DNA from: Pycnopodia helianthoides
Lineage: Eukaryota > Echinodermata > Asteroidea > Forcipulatida > Asteriidae
Direction of reading: 5' to 3'
NCBI GenBank assembly: GCA_032158295.1
Contig: CM063256.1
Span: 12,880,953 to 12,944,952 of the forward strand
Length of the DNA: 64,000 bases
This document shows positions 35,937-47,688 of this stretch, piece by piece. Position 1 is the first letter of the stretch, and the number at the start of each line of letters is the position of its first letter. The notes beneath the pieces were generated by a model. The model saw only the letters and a program-made list of their open reading frames with translations. It was not told the DNA's origin and made no database searches. Made by a program: the position numbers and the translations under genes.

Positions 35937-36270
35937 TAAAGTTTTTATGCTGACAATTATTTTTTAGTAATTACCAATAGTGTCTAGTGCCTTTAAGATG
36001 AGAATGATGACAAAGATTATTGGTATTGTTATATCATCCGGTAACGAAACCAATGATGCCTCATAAGTCAACTATAATCACTGTAGCTCACAAGTCTGAG
36101 GAATGTTAACAATGATGCTTGCTGTAATGGTGAACCAGAAACACAGAGGTTAACCCCTATATACTCCTACGCGTTTTGAGATATTTCACGTGCACTACCA
36201 ATTCCAGTGCACGGCTTATTTGTCCCTTCCGAAGTACAACGCAATTACGGTAAAGTGTCTTGCTCCATGC

Positions 36271-36366
36271 AGGGCCCAAGTGCCACGACCGGGACTCGAA
36301 CCCACACTCTGCTGATCAGGAACACCAGAGCTTTGAGTCCGGTGCTCTTAACCGACACGACACGCC
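36271..36366 (-). repeat. tRNA-derived SINE-like fragment
   Basis: The minus strand has TCGGTTAAGAGCACCGGACT (A box region) and GTGGGTTCGAGTCCCGGTCG (B box). Related to 37270-37362. No intact acceptor stem, so not called as a tRNA gene. Confidence 0.55.
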
Positions 36367-36605
36367 ACATCTTGAAATAAATCGTACACCGGTGCATTAA
36401 TAAAACACCTCAGTGTAAAACAATCCTTTCTATGGAAAGTCAGTTTTACACATTATTTCAATTAATTTGAAAATGATATGAAACCCACAAACCGATAAGG
36501 ATATCTTCTCTAAGTTGTTTTATATTGAAAACCGAATGATTGGAATGAACTGATCTTCCATTGATGTATCAGACATTACTTTAAAACAAGTGCGTTTCTT
36601 AAAAG

Positions 36606-36815
36606 ATGATTGGAATGAATGTCATGTCATTGGCGAACGGCAGCGAGCATAGCCCCTTTAAGGCCATGCTCAGTCTGTCAGCATTCGGTCTCGTGGATGG
36701 CGAGAAATTTAAACAAACACCACGGTCCAAAAGAACGGATAAACTTCAAGAAAAGCGACGGGCATTATTACTCTCGATATTAGGTTTTGATGAGCATTTT
36801 CTTTCGAAGGAATGA
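36606..36815 (+). CDS. Uncharacterised small open frame
   Basis: 69 codons from ATG to TGA in balanced-composition sequence, including FKAMLSLSAFGLVDGEKF and a basic run before RRALLLSILGF. It reads more like protein than neighbouring frames. It has no recognised family, no signal peptide and no clear splice context. It could be a first exon or chance. Confidence 0.2.
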   Translation: MIGMNVMSLANGSEHSPFKAMLSLSAFGLVDGEKFKQTPRSKRTDKLQEKRRALLLSILGFDEHFLSKE

Positions 36816-37269
36816 AACTTGGCTCGCCAAAAAGTGCAAGTCGCGTTGTGTATCACTTTTTAATTTTTTTTTTTAACCCGGTGCCGTTGTTGTCTCCCCA
36901 AGATGAAACACTTGATTTGTTTACATATCAAGAAATTAGAAAAAAGCCATGTTGTAACAAGAACATTTTGGATAAAAATGGTCTACGGTCACTGTACTGC
37001 GTGTAGAACCAGCAATTATTGTGAACAGTGGACAGTTTCTTCGAAGGCTTTGTCTGACATCACGGAATGACAAAGAAGCTTTCACAAAAGATTAACAATA
37101 CTGTAAGTGGCGTTTGAGAGGGAGACGAGGCGAGGTACATGAACATCGCTGCCGCACCATGCTGGAGAAAACACCGTGATGAGACCTTTCCTTTACACTG
37201 GGTTATGACACGAGAACGGTTTTACCCGCGGGGTACTGAGTAACACTTCGCTTAGCAAACAACTTTCAA

Positions 37270-37362
37270 CATCCGAAGGCCAAGTGCCGTGACCGGGACC
37301 CGAACCCACAGTCTGACAACACCATAACTTGAGTCGGGCGTGCACCGACATCACGACACCCC
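37270..37362 (-). repeat. tRNA-derived SINE-like fragment
   Basis: GTGGGTTCGGGTCCCGGTCA and GTCGGTGCACGCCCGACTCA correspond to the fragment at 36271-36366. Confidence 0.5.
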
Positions 37363-37504
37363 TAATTGGAAACATTACAGCAACAAAAAACGTAAAGGTG
37401 CTGAGCGTAAACACTTCGCTTAGCAAACAACTTCCAAAGACGGCGGTTTATAGTCTTGTGTGTATGGAAAGACATTGGCCTTGGCAATGTCAACATCGGT
37501 AGCT

Positions 37505-37860
37505 GCTGTAAACACTGGGCCGATCAAGGATACTCGAGTCGATTCAAGAACTGTGAAGCGACTGTAAGAATATATAGGCAGCGTAAACCTTGAACCCAAG
37601 CTATAGGTGTACCAGACACTGGGCCGATCAAGGACACTTGGTCCAATTAAGGAATTATAAAAAACTATGTGAGCATTGGTAATAATAGTGTAACCCGAGT
37701 GGGTGCATTTGAAACTGGGCCGATCACAGATATTGAAAAAAATAGAGAGCTGTAAACGATGTAAGCAATAGCACAAACTGTGAACTAAGACATACGTGCA
37801 GGGCCAATTAAAATAATTATTCAAGAAAGATACACAGTAGGGCCTAATAGACACCAGCGA
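37505..37860. repeat. Degenerate CTGGGCCGATCA repeat array
   Basis: ACTGGGCCGATCA recurs at about 37515, 37617 and 37710, then AGGGCCAATTA at 37800, spaced about 90-105 bp. It explains the long minus-strand open frame here. Confidence 0.5.
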
Positions 37861-38289
37861 AAGTTTCAGCTGAATGCAGTTTCTATTGTTAAGAAAACAG
37901 CAACAAACTTTCACGGTATTTCCTTCGAGAACGTCAATCCAGCCTCATTTAGCGAGGTGACAGCGGGTACCAACCGCATCTCTGGCCGCAGCATTCAAAT
38001 AACGGACACCGAGGACATTTCAATCTCCAAATTCAAATTTGTCGACATACTTTTAAGATTTCTAATTAACGGGGGGGGGGGGGGGGCATTTCAGACGAAA
38101 TGGACGCTTACTTCCATCTTGTACAACAATCGAGGCTTTCGAATAGAAACTACACACAACCAAAGTATGACCCTATATACCTTTAAGGATAACTTAAGAC
38201 TGAATTATGAAAATAAGACAAAATAATGTGTTCCACGTGTGTATTTTTTTCCGGTTATATTTTGTTGGTATAAGAAACGATGACTTTCG

Positions 38290-38560
38290 AGTCACGAGCT
38301 CCACCCTTCATTAACACCACTGAAAGTGAACTTTCGCTCTGACCGTAAAAAAAAAGCTAATAACACATCACTCGGGGCAACCTGACCCCCTTGTTAACCC
38401 CAAACTAAAAACAATCAGCCTAGAATAATAGAACTGATTAAGGAGAGAAAAGAAATGAAACAATCACAGCCGTACCCACGCCGCACGTGTTGCGAGCCCG
38501 GTCCAAGGTGGTTTGCACCCCTCCGCACGCGCCCAGGTACGGCATAGGGGTGCGTGAACT
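38290..38560 (+). repeat. Family I dispersed repeat, copy 1
   Basis: CACCCTTCATTAACACCACT to CCACATG/CGCACGC-type end. A diverged direct copy lies at 48373-48640. No inverted termini. Confidence 0.75.
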
Positions 38561-38952
38561 ACGACACCGTAGGAAGGCAACCCCGCCTCTTTACACCAGC
38601 CTACGTCCGGTGATTTGTTTCAAGAGATTTCAATTTGGGCAAAACGATTCGCCTGTCTAATTAAAAAGTGGCCGTGAGCACACCGCGGGAGCGCCACGCT
38701 GTGACGGCACTCGGTACCATCGGGCATCGCCCAGCTATTGTTTTTGTTCTCGTTCTGTGGTGATATTAATAGCAAGTCTATATTAGGTGCACGTGCGGGG
38801 TTTGCTTACGGGCATTGACTGTTTAGACTGACGACAAAATTTGTAAGACCTGATTTCGAGGGAGGTTTTTATCATTTTTATGCTAAATGAACCAAACTGC
38901 GGAAGAAAAGTCATTGACCATTGGTATACCTTACTTTATGTTAGATTTACTT

Positions 38953-39239
38953 AAGCCCTTTTCGCACTACTCTATTACCCCGTGGGCAACCCCGTGGAGT
39001 AACGGTTGGCCTGTTCACACTATGATCCCTTTCCCCCCTGTCTGCCCCGGCAATGGGCATACCCTGGGGAATAGCCAGGGTATTTTTGAAACATTCAACA
39101 GGAACACTGTGGAATAGGGACCTATATAGGCAGGGAAAGTGTGAAAGTGTGCCGGGGTAACCGTAGGGTAAAAACAAAACCCGGGGCCTCCCCGGGGCTG
39201 TATTCCACGGGGTAAGAGATGCAATGTGAAAAGGGCTTC
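38953..39239. mobile_element. Inverted-repeat element, AAGCCCTTTTC ends
   Basis: AAGCCCTTTTCGCACTACTC at the left and ATGTGAAAAGGGCTT at the right. Inner CACGGGGTAA, CCGGGG and TACCCTGGGGAATAG blocks also pair. Confidence 0.75.
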
Positions 39240-39249
39240 TCACACTCTA

Positions 39250-39490
39250 AAAACTCAAGGGTCAGACTTGACCCGGATTCCGGTTCCCAGGTCAGCCTGA
39301 CCCATTTCTGGGTTAGGCTGACCTGGGAACTGGTGAAGAGAGAAAAAAGGGATTTTAGCGTGGGTTTTGCGTAAGTTTGACCAATGTCTGGGCTATTGTG
39401 ACACAGATTCCGGGTCACACTGACCCACAAATGGGTCTGGCCTCCTGGGACCCGGAACCCGGTCCATTCTGACCCGGGAGTTCCACAATG
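39250..39490. repeat. GGGTCAG-rich inverted-repeat region
   Basis: GGTCAGCCTGACCCATTTCT is followed by GGGTTAGGCTGACC, and CCGGGTCAC by GGACCCGG. Looks like a nested foldback repeat. Confidence 0.6.
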
Positions 39491-39850
39491 TAAAGTTACT
39501 CCATAGATCGTGCATTCACAACAGTCATTATATATTGAATCAAATATATAACGAATGTGCTTTGCCAATTGTGCAATTCGACCAAAGTGTTGTATGGTTT
39601 GGAGTATCGTCTAGGAGGAGTCCGGGTTGCATCACGTCATATCGGACCCCCGTGTCATACCATTATCAACAGAATCCGATAAAGTGATTGCGAGAAGATC
39701 GAATATCGATATTGAATGACACTAATAATTGATTGATAATCGGCTTCATAAGATTGAACACATGAGCGGAAATTCCAGTCGGGTGACAGTCATGGACAAA
39801 ATTGAACACCTACCCCGCTATCATTCCGGCGTGCGATTTTTTTCTTCTTC

Positions 39851-39905
39851 TGCAGCACACGTCGGCTACCCTTAACTGTTGACTCCATAGCCGACGTGTG
39901 CTGCA
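39851..39905. repeat. Perfect 18-bp hairpin
   Basis: TGCAGCACACGTCGGCTA and its exact reverse complement are separated by 19 nt. Confidence 0.85.
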
Positions 39906-40718
39906 TAAAAAAAATTGTTTCCGGCGTGTGCACTTTCAATCATGCATGATATGGCCCAAGGTTTTTGGTTCAGTTTTTACTTTATCAATTTGAATTGTTC
40001 AGACAACACACACCCAGGAATAAGATCAGAAACCTTTTTCCATCAGATCAAGGAAAAAGTGGGAACAGAAACCCGCCATTATAACAGTTATATCAAACAC
40101 AACAATTAGACAACCTCCGCACAATCAGAAATGCCAAACAAATATGACGTTTTACATGAAGGAAACTTTTGCACCGGGTCAAGATGAATGCTTCAAGTAA
40201 TTATCTCTAATTGACAAAATGAAATGGGGACGAGGGTAGTCCGAACGAAAACAAAGAGAGAATAATACAGTTTTTCCCTGAATGGCCGTCTTTTAAATTA
40301 CAACGTTTAAAAGGACATCAGCTTTGGTTTTGTCATAAATAGTGTGAATTTGTTCAAAGACCGCGTCCATTTATTCTCGTAACCATGCACGCATTAGGTT
40401 GCAATGACAGTTTCCGAAAATATTGCTCCTTGCATGCTGTACAATACCGCAGCACAGACCATGTAACCCGTGACATCACATGTTTAAAAAAAATAACCAC
40501 AGAGCCTGGACTTCCCGCAGGCAGGTTTTGTACACAGCCCAACGGAAGAAAACATTAAATCTGATATTGTTATGGAGATTGCCTGATTGTTATCCACTTT
40601 TGATATGGAGAATTGGGGGGGGGGATCTTAAAACTTATTCAGCCGTTAGGCCTACGCTTATAACTCTTGAATTGATGTGGAAAATATGACACAAAATGTA
40701 AAATTTACGATAACAACC

Positions 40719-40898
40719 TGGGCCCAATTTCATACAGATGTTGAGCAGAAAATTCTGCTTCGCAAATGTCTTTGCTTAGCTTGAAATGGATAAGGGGCAG
40801 TCGCAGCAATGGTGACTCCCTATGGTATTGTTGCTAAGCAAGAGTTTACTGTGCTTAGCAAGTTTTTGTGCTTACAGGCTTTATGAAATTGGGCCCAG
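40719..40898. mobile_element. Family A inverted-repeat element
   Basis: GGGCCCAATTTCATACAGAT to GGCTTTATGAAATTGGGCCC. Confidence 0.8.
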
Positions 40899-41734
40899 TG
40901 TAGTAGTCTTGCCTGCCAGGAAGTGCTATGAAATGTACAATGTCACTCTTTTTGTAAACAAAGGTTATACGCGGTCTATTGTGGTTCACGAATAATAACA
41001 AAAAAGCATTTAGGCCCAATGTACTTTCCCTGTGCTAACAGTACTCAAAACCAAAACCCCATAACAGTCCCGTATTTTCTTGGACGGGGCCGGTCGAGTT
41101 GAATGTATACGAAACTCTCGACAGCGGACTCCCCTGTCATCGGCAGCCGTTGAAAGCTGCTGACAGCCCCAGCGGTTCGCCCGGCCTATTTGTGGTCGGC
41201 ATACGGTATATACCCCGGATGCCGACACCGATGCGATCAACACTATAAGATGTTTCTGGCCGTGTACTTTAAGGTATAAATACATCATTCACACTCGGTA
41301 CAAAAAAAGGTCTAGTGGTTCCTACAGCTCGTATAAACATCTGTAATTGCCCCTTAAATGTTTTCTACTAATATTTAAGTACGACTTTTATGGTCGTGTT
41401 GACTTGGCTTGGTGTGTATCATGCAATATTTCTGGGATTGTACTTTTTGTTGCGTCAGTGTCTTGTGGCTGTTGATATACTTCGCCATAAATATATTGAC
41501 AAGATTACCTTTAAAAACTAATTTTATGAAAGGGAGCACCACTTTTACAGCCAAGGCATGATGGGTACACGTCCAAATCTTGCAAGGGCCAATGTTATTC
41601 CACAACATACTAGTTTTTAAACTGTTACATTTACATATTGTCATGTACTTTTTGGACAGTCACTGATTTTCGTGTTTTGATATCATAATGAATAATAATA
41701 AATGAAATGAAACAAAGTACAATCGTGTCGTGTC

Positions 41735-41935
41735 CGAGAAGCCTTGAAAAACGCACCGGACTCAAGTTGTGTCCTTGAGCAAGGCACCCAAACACTCATT
41801 GCTTTCTCCTTCGGATGGGACGTAGATCCGTTGGTCCCGTGTGTTGCGTAATGCGTGATAAAGAACCCTGTACAGTACACCCAAAAGAAGGAGTTCGCCC
41901 TGGTGATTTCGGGCATGTTCGAATTGGCTGCATAA
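41735..41935 (-). repeat. SINE-like dispersed repeat
   Basis: Contains TGTCCTTGAGCAAGGCAC and GGATGGGACGTAGATCCGT, a pattern I recall from marine invertebrate SINE-like repeats. Confidence 0.4.
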
Positions 41936-41975
41936 TGCCCTAAACAAACAATAAAACAGACAAATTTGCAAAATG

Positions 41976-41990
41976 TACGCGCGCGCGCGC
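41976..41990. repeat. (CG)n tract
   Basis: ACGCGCGCGCGCGC, rare alternating CG in an AT-rich context. Confidence 0.9.
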
Positions 41991-42042
41991 TGGATACACC
42001 GGCGCTTTATTCATCCCTAATTTATCACCTCCTAGTTCACCA

Positions 42043-42437
42043 TTAAAGGAACATTACAGAATTGGTTTTGCTAACAAAACAGTTGCTGGCAGTGTAAGCA
42101 CTTTATGTAATCCACCATATACATAAACTGACAAACCTGTAGAAGTTTGAGATCGATCGGCCATCTATGGGTCACGAGAAAATAGTGAAAAACCGATTAC
42201 ACATTTGCATGAAATCGTATAGATTCAAAAAATGAATAAAACGCTCACTGAGCGATAAACTCCAATCGGAAAATTAGTTTATTCACTTCTCATTAAATAT
42301 GGCGTTTCAGACAGAAATATTTCAAGGAATGTTTTCTACTATCATCATCATTAGACCGTGTAAGTTCTGTGTAAATCTGTGATCAAAAAGTATATTTTAC
42401 AAGTTTTTTTCTTACCAATTATGTAATGTTCCTTTAA
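42043..42437 (+). mobile_element. Family C TTAA element
   Basis: Full-length copy bounded by TTAA: TTAAAGGAACATTACAGAAT to TGTAATGTTCCTTTAA. Confidence 0.9.
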
Positions 42438-43826
42438 TTTATTCATTGTACGTGATTATAGTTTTTAGAAGTGCGTCTTCACTCAAAGGTCTTAGTTTTA
42501 ACCAAAACGTTTGTTTCACAGTCATTCGACGATGTTCTTCTGCCTAGCTGTGAAGAAATGAATGTATCTATCAATTTATTATTTTTTGTCTTTGACGGTA
42601 AACGCTTATTCTATTGTTCTCTTGTTTTTCGAAACATCAATGATACTGATAGAGCAAAATTGGCAATGTAAAGGGTCCCACATTCGTCCAGAAACTTTCC
42701 CCTTCGAAAGTTTACATTAGTTTACCAGTTATTGAAACATCGTCGCAGTTCGTTTTTTTAGTTTTTTTAAAGAAACGCTTTAATGGTCCTTTCTCGCCCC
42801 CCCCAAAAAAAAGAAGAAAAAGATTTTTGTCTCGTTTTGCAGGCAAATCAATTCTAGATTAGTATTTATCGACAGTTTAAAACAAAATAATAAAATAAAT
42901 GTTTTACCCATGCCAATTTTATTTCACGAAAGTCTTAAATGTCACCAAATCAAGTAGCTATACATGTGAGGGGTTTCGATTACGGTTATTTTAGCCCGTG
43001 GTTAAATTTCTTCTCGGTCTCAACGTTTCGCCTAGCGCACTATAGTTAGGTGGTCGTCCGGGAATATTAGAAGGTATAACCAAAAGATTTATAACAATCT
43101 TTGTAGATTCCACCGATTGTGATAATGTCCCTTCAGTTTGTTGCCTGCCGATCGGCTATTTTAATAATGTGCGAGATGGTTTTCAAATAATGTTGAACTG
43201 TCTCACTTGAAATGAAAGCCGGAATTGATTTTCGAATTTACTTGAAATTTCATGTATTTATTGGACCTACATGAGGATCTGGTGACAAAAAAGAGAGAAA
43301 AGAATCCGACCACACATTTTCTTTAATTCACTCGTTTTGACCAAAAACATACTCAGTATGAGCAAATGACTGTATATTCCCGGTCATAATGAATGAACAA
43401 GAAGCAATCGAAAAGCGGAACTTTCCCCCAGTAAATGTATCAATATCAACTAGGAACTGTAATACAGCACAATGCTTGGGAATGGGACACTTTTGTAAAA
43501 TCAACCAGTAAACGTTCCACGAAGATCTCTTTTCAATTTTACAGCCGAAGTTTAAAAAACAACACCACCACAATGTCTATGATGACGACAAAGGAGCACT
43601 ATTCAAAATACATCAAACAATCAAACAAACAAACAAACAAATAAACCAAATCTAACTTTCTCTTTTTAAATGTGTGCTATGTAATTTTTATCTTGTCAAG
43701 TATTTTAGTTTCATGTGTAAAATCTTTAACCATTTAAAAAGAAAAGTTATTTGATGTACATTTTTTGGTTTTAACTTGTAAACTTTGTAGCAGTTTAGCC
43801 CCCCCCCGGGCAACAGATGCATTGTT
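42438..43826. other. No gene recognised
   Basis: AT-rich; homopolymers and an (AAAC)n run near 43620. No coding signal. Confidence 0.4.
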
Positions 43827-44147
43827 TTAAAGGCAGGATATACTTTTGGTAATTGTCAAAGACAACCACTTGGTGTATCCCAACTAGTTATTGAAAACTG
43901 GATTGGACATCGACGTTGCAAGAAATGAAAGAAATAAAAGAAAAAACACCCTTGTTGTTGCATAAAATTGTGTGCTTTCAGTAAATGCCCCTGAAAGCCT
44001 TTCTCAGATTCAAATATTCTAGTGAGAAATTACCTCTTTCTCAAAAACTACATTACTTCAGAGGAAGTCATTTTTACAATGTTTTATACTATCAACAGCT
44101 TTCAGGTGCTCTTTACCAAGTAATTATTATTTTTTTTTTACAATAGT
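43827..44147 (+). mobile_element. Family B TTAA element, decayed
   Basis: TTAAAGGCAGGATATACTTT, then GGTAATTGTCAAAGACAACC and CTATCAACAGCTTTC. The right end is lost. Confidence 0.65.
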
Positions 44148-44738
44148 GATAAAAGTCGAGATGTTACGTACATTTATAAATCACGAGCTTCTTTTTAGAC
44201 GAGATTTTGTTTACATCATGCACCGTCAACTTTAGCTGTGATAATTGTAGCTCTTGGTCACGTCCCTCGGACAGTTGGGAGGATCGTACAACTACAATTA
44301 CCGCAACCACCTCAAGAATTGCCTAATATTCCTTACAATTGAAAGCCCAAAAATTTACATTATTTAAATAAAACAAATCACCAGACAAACACACACACAC
44401 ACAACACAAAAACAAACAAACAAACAAATAAACAAACCAACCAAACATCAGCAATTTAACAGACCTTCAAGCGATTAGTAGTAATAATAAGACCTCGTAA
44501 TACAGATTTCAAAAGATAAAGAAGACAAATTTAATCAGGTATTTTATATGGGATTCATTTAAAATAAAGTAAAATCGAATTTAAAATAACAGTAAGCCAA
44601 CACTTCATGCGTTGATACAGACGGGATAAAAAGACGATAGTCTTGGAATGGAAAAAAAAGACAACATGATTTTAAGAATGCGTAGTTTGATTTTGTTTGA
44701 CAGCAGAAGATGAATTCTTCTTAATTTGCAAAACTGAC
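44148..44738. other. Start of bHLH intron; no second exon found
   Basis: Begins with donor gtcagt on the minus strand. AT-rich, with (CA)n and (AAAC)n at 44385-44440. No sequence encoding the expected KWPMRSRLYIG-like segment was seen. Confidence 0.5.
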
Positions 44739-45386
44739 CTTAACTGGGTGAAGGTAGCCATCAGCTTTCAGTCTGTGCTTCCTATCCGAGTTTGGCGCCG
44801 TCGCATCGCCGTTATCTCCCCCGTTAGGTCTCGACTCTCTCCCCGCTCGCAGGGGAGCACCCAGCTCCGGCACGTCAGCCTCCCCGTCCAAAGTCTTCAT
44901 GAGGTGGGCAATGTAGGTCGTGGCGAGCACCAAGACGTCAAGTTTCGAGAGTTTGGTGTCTGGAGGCACGGAGGGCAGAGATTTCTGCAGGTCCAGGAAC
45001 GCATCTCGGAGCGTCTTGACACGGGATCGCTCACGGGCAGCGTTGCAGACCACTCCGCACTCGTCCATGCTGCCGGTGGACGACGGGGAGGAATTCGAAG
45101 TTATACGGTCTGTCGAGGCGGCAGCCGCCGCCGCAGCAGCAGCGGCAGCGGCCGCGGCAGCCGCCGAGGCATTGCTCGGTCTTCCCCGTCCACGCTTGAT
45201 GGGCTTGGGCTCTAGGTCTGATTTGGAGTCGGTGGTGCTACCGGGATCTTTGCGTTTTCTGCCCCGTCTCTTCGGCTTGGCTTGATCGGTGTTTTCTTGG
45301 CTGTTTTCATTTCTCTCACCGAGGAGAGTTAATACAGTGGCGTCCATTTGGTCAGGGTCCAGAAGTAACTCTGGCTGCTTTGTCAT
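44739..45386 (-). CDS. TCF23/TCF24-like bHLH transcription factor, first coding exon
   Basis: Encodes 216 residues from an ATG at 45384-45386. It is a nuclear bHLH regulator expected to bind E-boxes or partner E-proteins. The bHLH spans about residues 115-166, from [16 protein letters not shown] through [20 protein letters not shown] to IAHLMKTL. That loop and helix 2 are characteristic of vertebrate TCF23 and TCF24. The exon ends DGYLHPVK followed by donor AAG|gtcagt. From memory, human TCF24 also has DGYLHPVK before KWPMRSRLYIG, so the intron position looks conserved and the second exon should lie at lower coordinates; I could not find it. Unusual points are a long N-terminus with two basic Gly-Arg clusters (about 39-47 and 64-70, the second ending GRGRP like an AT-hook) and 16 consecutive alanines (75-90). 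The alanines use mixed GCN codons, arguing against recent codon slippage. Open frames on the opposite strand here are shadows. Confidence 0.9.
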
Positions 45387-45663
45387 CTTTTGCTTGAGTT
45401 CCGTGTGTGTTGTGACAATAGGCCTTGGATGGACAGAACGATTGGCTTTTCAAAGCTGCAACCTATGGGATTAGGAGTTAAATTCTAGGAATGTTCTGCA
45501 AGTACAAAAAGGTCCTTTTATTTAGAAGAAGCAAGACCTGTACTAACCCACACTGCTGCAACAACAAGGGAAAAAATGTTCGACGAGAACGTCCTGCCAC
45601 GTTTCCCTACTGTCATGTCTCGATGTCATGCACTACTCGTACTCTCTCCGCCGCCATTCATGA

Positions 45664-45672
45664 TTTTTATAA
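45664..45672 (-). promoter_or_regulatory. Possible TATA box of the bHLH gene
   Basis: The minus strand reads TATAAAAA, about 280 bp upstream of the bHLH start codon. Inverted CCAAT motifs occur nearby (about 45443 and 45704). Sequence match only; the transcription start is unknown. Confidence 0.25.
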
Positions 45673-46796
45673 CTTCACGACAACTTTGTCACGACAACCC
45701 CAGCGACCAATCAGAGGCAGGCTTTGATAGCAGAATCAGCAGGCGACTGCATTTCCACACAGGGGTGTATAGAGTCATCACTCTGAGGCGAGTCGACTTT
45801 GAGGGTGAACTTGAACCAAGCACACCGGCCGAGCAGCTGGAGTCTTGAGTCAGTGCCGGGAGCGCAGGCTCGGTGTGACTTGATACTTTACACGGAGGTG
45901 ATTGCAGCCTGCAGTGAACCCCTGAGCATGGTTTCAAGTGCACGGCCAATGTTAAATCATCATATAATTTGCGGTTTATACTAATGAAAAGAAAGTTGAC
46001 CGGCAACTAGTACTATATATACAAGCATTTTGAAGAAGAAGACAAAAATACCAGTAGCAGCTTGTATACAAACATTCAAGTCAATGTTTTGCCATATACA
46101 ACAAAACCAGTACAAGATAAGATCAGATTTGGCCCCTATCATAACAAGTACAAAATGTAGATTCCATTGGCTATACATTACAATAAAACAGTTCAAAATA
46201 ATTGTTAACAGTTCATTTTTTGATCACCAGTCTTCGCTATTTTCTGTGCATTTTTTTCTTAGCTTTGTATTGTATTTATTTGTCCTTGTGTTTTTAAAAT
46301 AAGTTGTGTTTTAACGGCTTTTTGGGCAATCAAAATTGTAATCAATTTAGTTTTTACGTATTTTCCTTCGTGTGTTTGATTTAATGCCAAAGAAAATTAT
46401 ACTAGTAATGGTAGTAGTAATAACTGTTACAAGGCTTACATTAAAGTTTACGTAAGTTTATACCATAAACGTAAAATGAATAAAAACTACAATATAATAC
46501 AAAAATAGCACAATTAATATTGTATTTGCTTTTTGGCTCTCTTTTTAGTCTTAGTAAGCGAAGTTTTATATGTCACTCTATAAAAACCATATATTTAATA
46601 TTTAGACCCCATGTCAGAAAATGGCACAAACCAGGTCCGAAATCCCTTAACATTGTCGGTGCAGCCAGCGGCCATAGCCGTAGCCAAAGTCACTTCATTA
46701 TGACGTGTCTTATCACTTAAACCGGCATAGATAACCATTCTTGAAACGAAACCAATTTTAGGAAGAACTATAAATAGATAAATAAATATAGTAAAC

Positions 46797-46898
46797 TTGC
46801 GGTACAACCTATGTAAATCTCTTTTGTGTGAGTGTTGGCTCTGAGAAGAGCCGGTTTGGTCTCGACGTTTCGAACAGTGTACTCTGCTCGTCTTCAGG
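46797..46898 (-). repeat. Structured dispersed repeat, copy 2, with histone-type stem-loop
   Basis: Same layout as 20950-21053. The second hairpin is GGCTCTTCTCAGAGCC on the minus strand (46837-46852), which fits the metazoan histone mRNA 3' stem-loop consensus at every position. No histone gene is nearby. Confidence 0.6.
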
Positions 46899-47024
46899 AG
46901 AAACCAATTTTATTGTAAGCGCATTGATGATGTAAAGTGGAATTAATGCGGGAGTTGAGATTGTATTATTATATAGATTGCTCTAATTCATTTGATGATT
47001 GTGGTATTTTATAGGACAGCAGAC

Positions 47025-47209
47025 CAGGGCCCATTTCATAGAGCTTTAAGCACAAAAAGTAGCTAAGAAAAACAATGCTTACCAGAATAAGGTTACCGGC
47101 CAAACTATCATGTCATGTACAATTTGTGACTGGTATTCTGCTGCTTTCTGCTTAGCAGAAAATTGTGTAGCAACATTTCCTGCTTAAGCAGCTCTATAAA
47201 TTTGGGCAC
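47025..47209. mobile_element. Family A inverted-repeat element
   Basis: AGGGCCCATTTCATAGAGCT to AGCTCTATAAATTTGGGC. The following sequence contains a partial tandem copy (TTGCATCATCTCT...GATGGAAGGGACA) at 47213 and 47362. Confidence 0.75.
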
Positions 47210-47688
47210 CTTGCATCATCTCTTGACCCTCTTTCTGATGGAAGGGACAATACTGTGAGATATTCTGCCGGCCCCCCCCCCCACACGTACGGCTGCACTT
47301 GAACTCCTACCGTATCTTGCTTTCCACATCTTACAGATAAAATGCAGCTCTATAAACTGGCCTTGCATCATCTCTGACCCTTGATGGAAGGGACAGCTAT
47401 GAATATTCTGCCGCTTCCCCACAGTACGCTCACTTTTATCTGCTTGTCCACCGCGGTCCCACCATTACAGAAACGATGGAATGTGAACAAGATCCTCTCT
47501 CTCTCTCTCTTAAATTTGTCCTTCTTTTCCATGCATTTGGCGTGGTGTCAGGTAACTTAACATAAAATGGTGAAACACAATCTTTTAGAATAATTATATT
47601 GATTTTCCTTTTGTTGTTGTTGTTGTTGTTGTTTGTTTTTAATTTGGGGGGGGGGGCGTCTGCCCCCCGCCTCCTCCCTGTTGCGGGC

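Noticed and set aside
36606..36815. BMP prodomain exon next to SPO11 (BMP7 neighbours SPO11 in vertebrates)
   Set aside because: Only a short ILSILGL-like resemblance; no further BMP features, no signal peptide and no other BMP exon in the window.
36271..37362. tRNA genes
   Set aside because: A- and B-box-like motifs are present but no cloverleaf or acceptor stem can be formed; better explained as tRNA-derived SINE fragments.
37420..37914. 164-codon minus-strand open frame
   Set aside because: It runs over a degenerate CTGGGCCGATCA repeat array, and its repeated LIGP-type peptides come from the DNA repeat.
44697..45285. Long plus-strand open frames over the bHLH exon
   Set aside because: They are antisense shadows of a GC-rich coding exon; the minus strand has the recognisable bHLH domain and splice donor.
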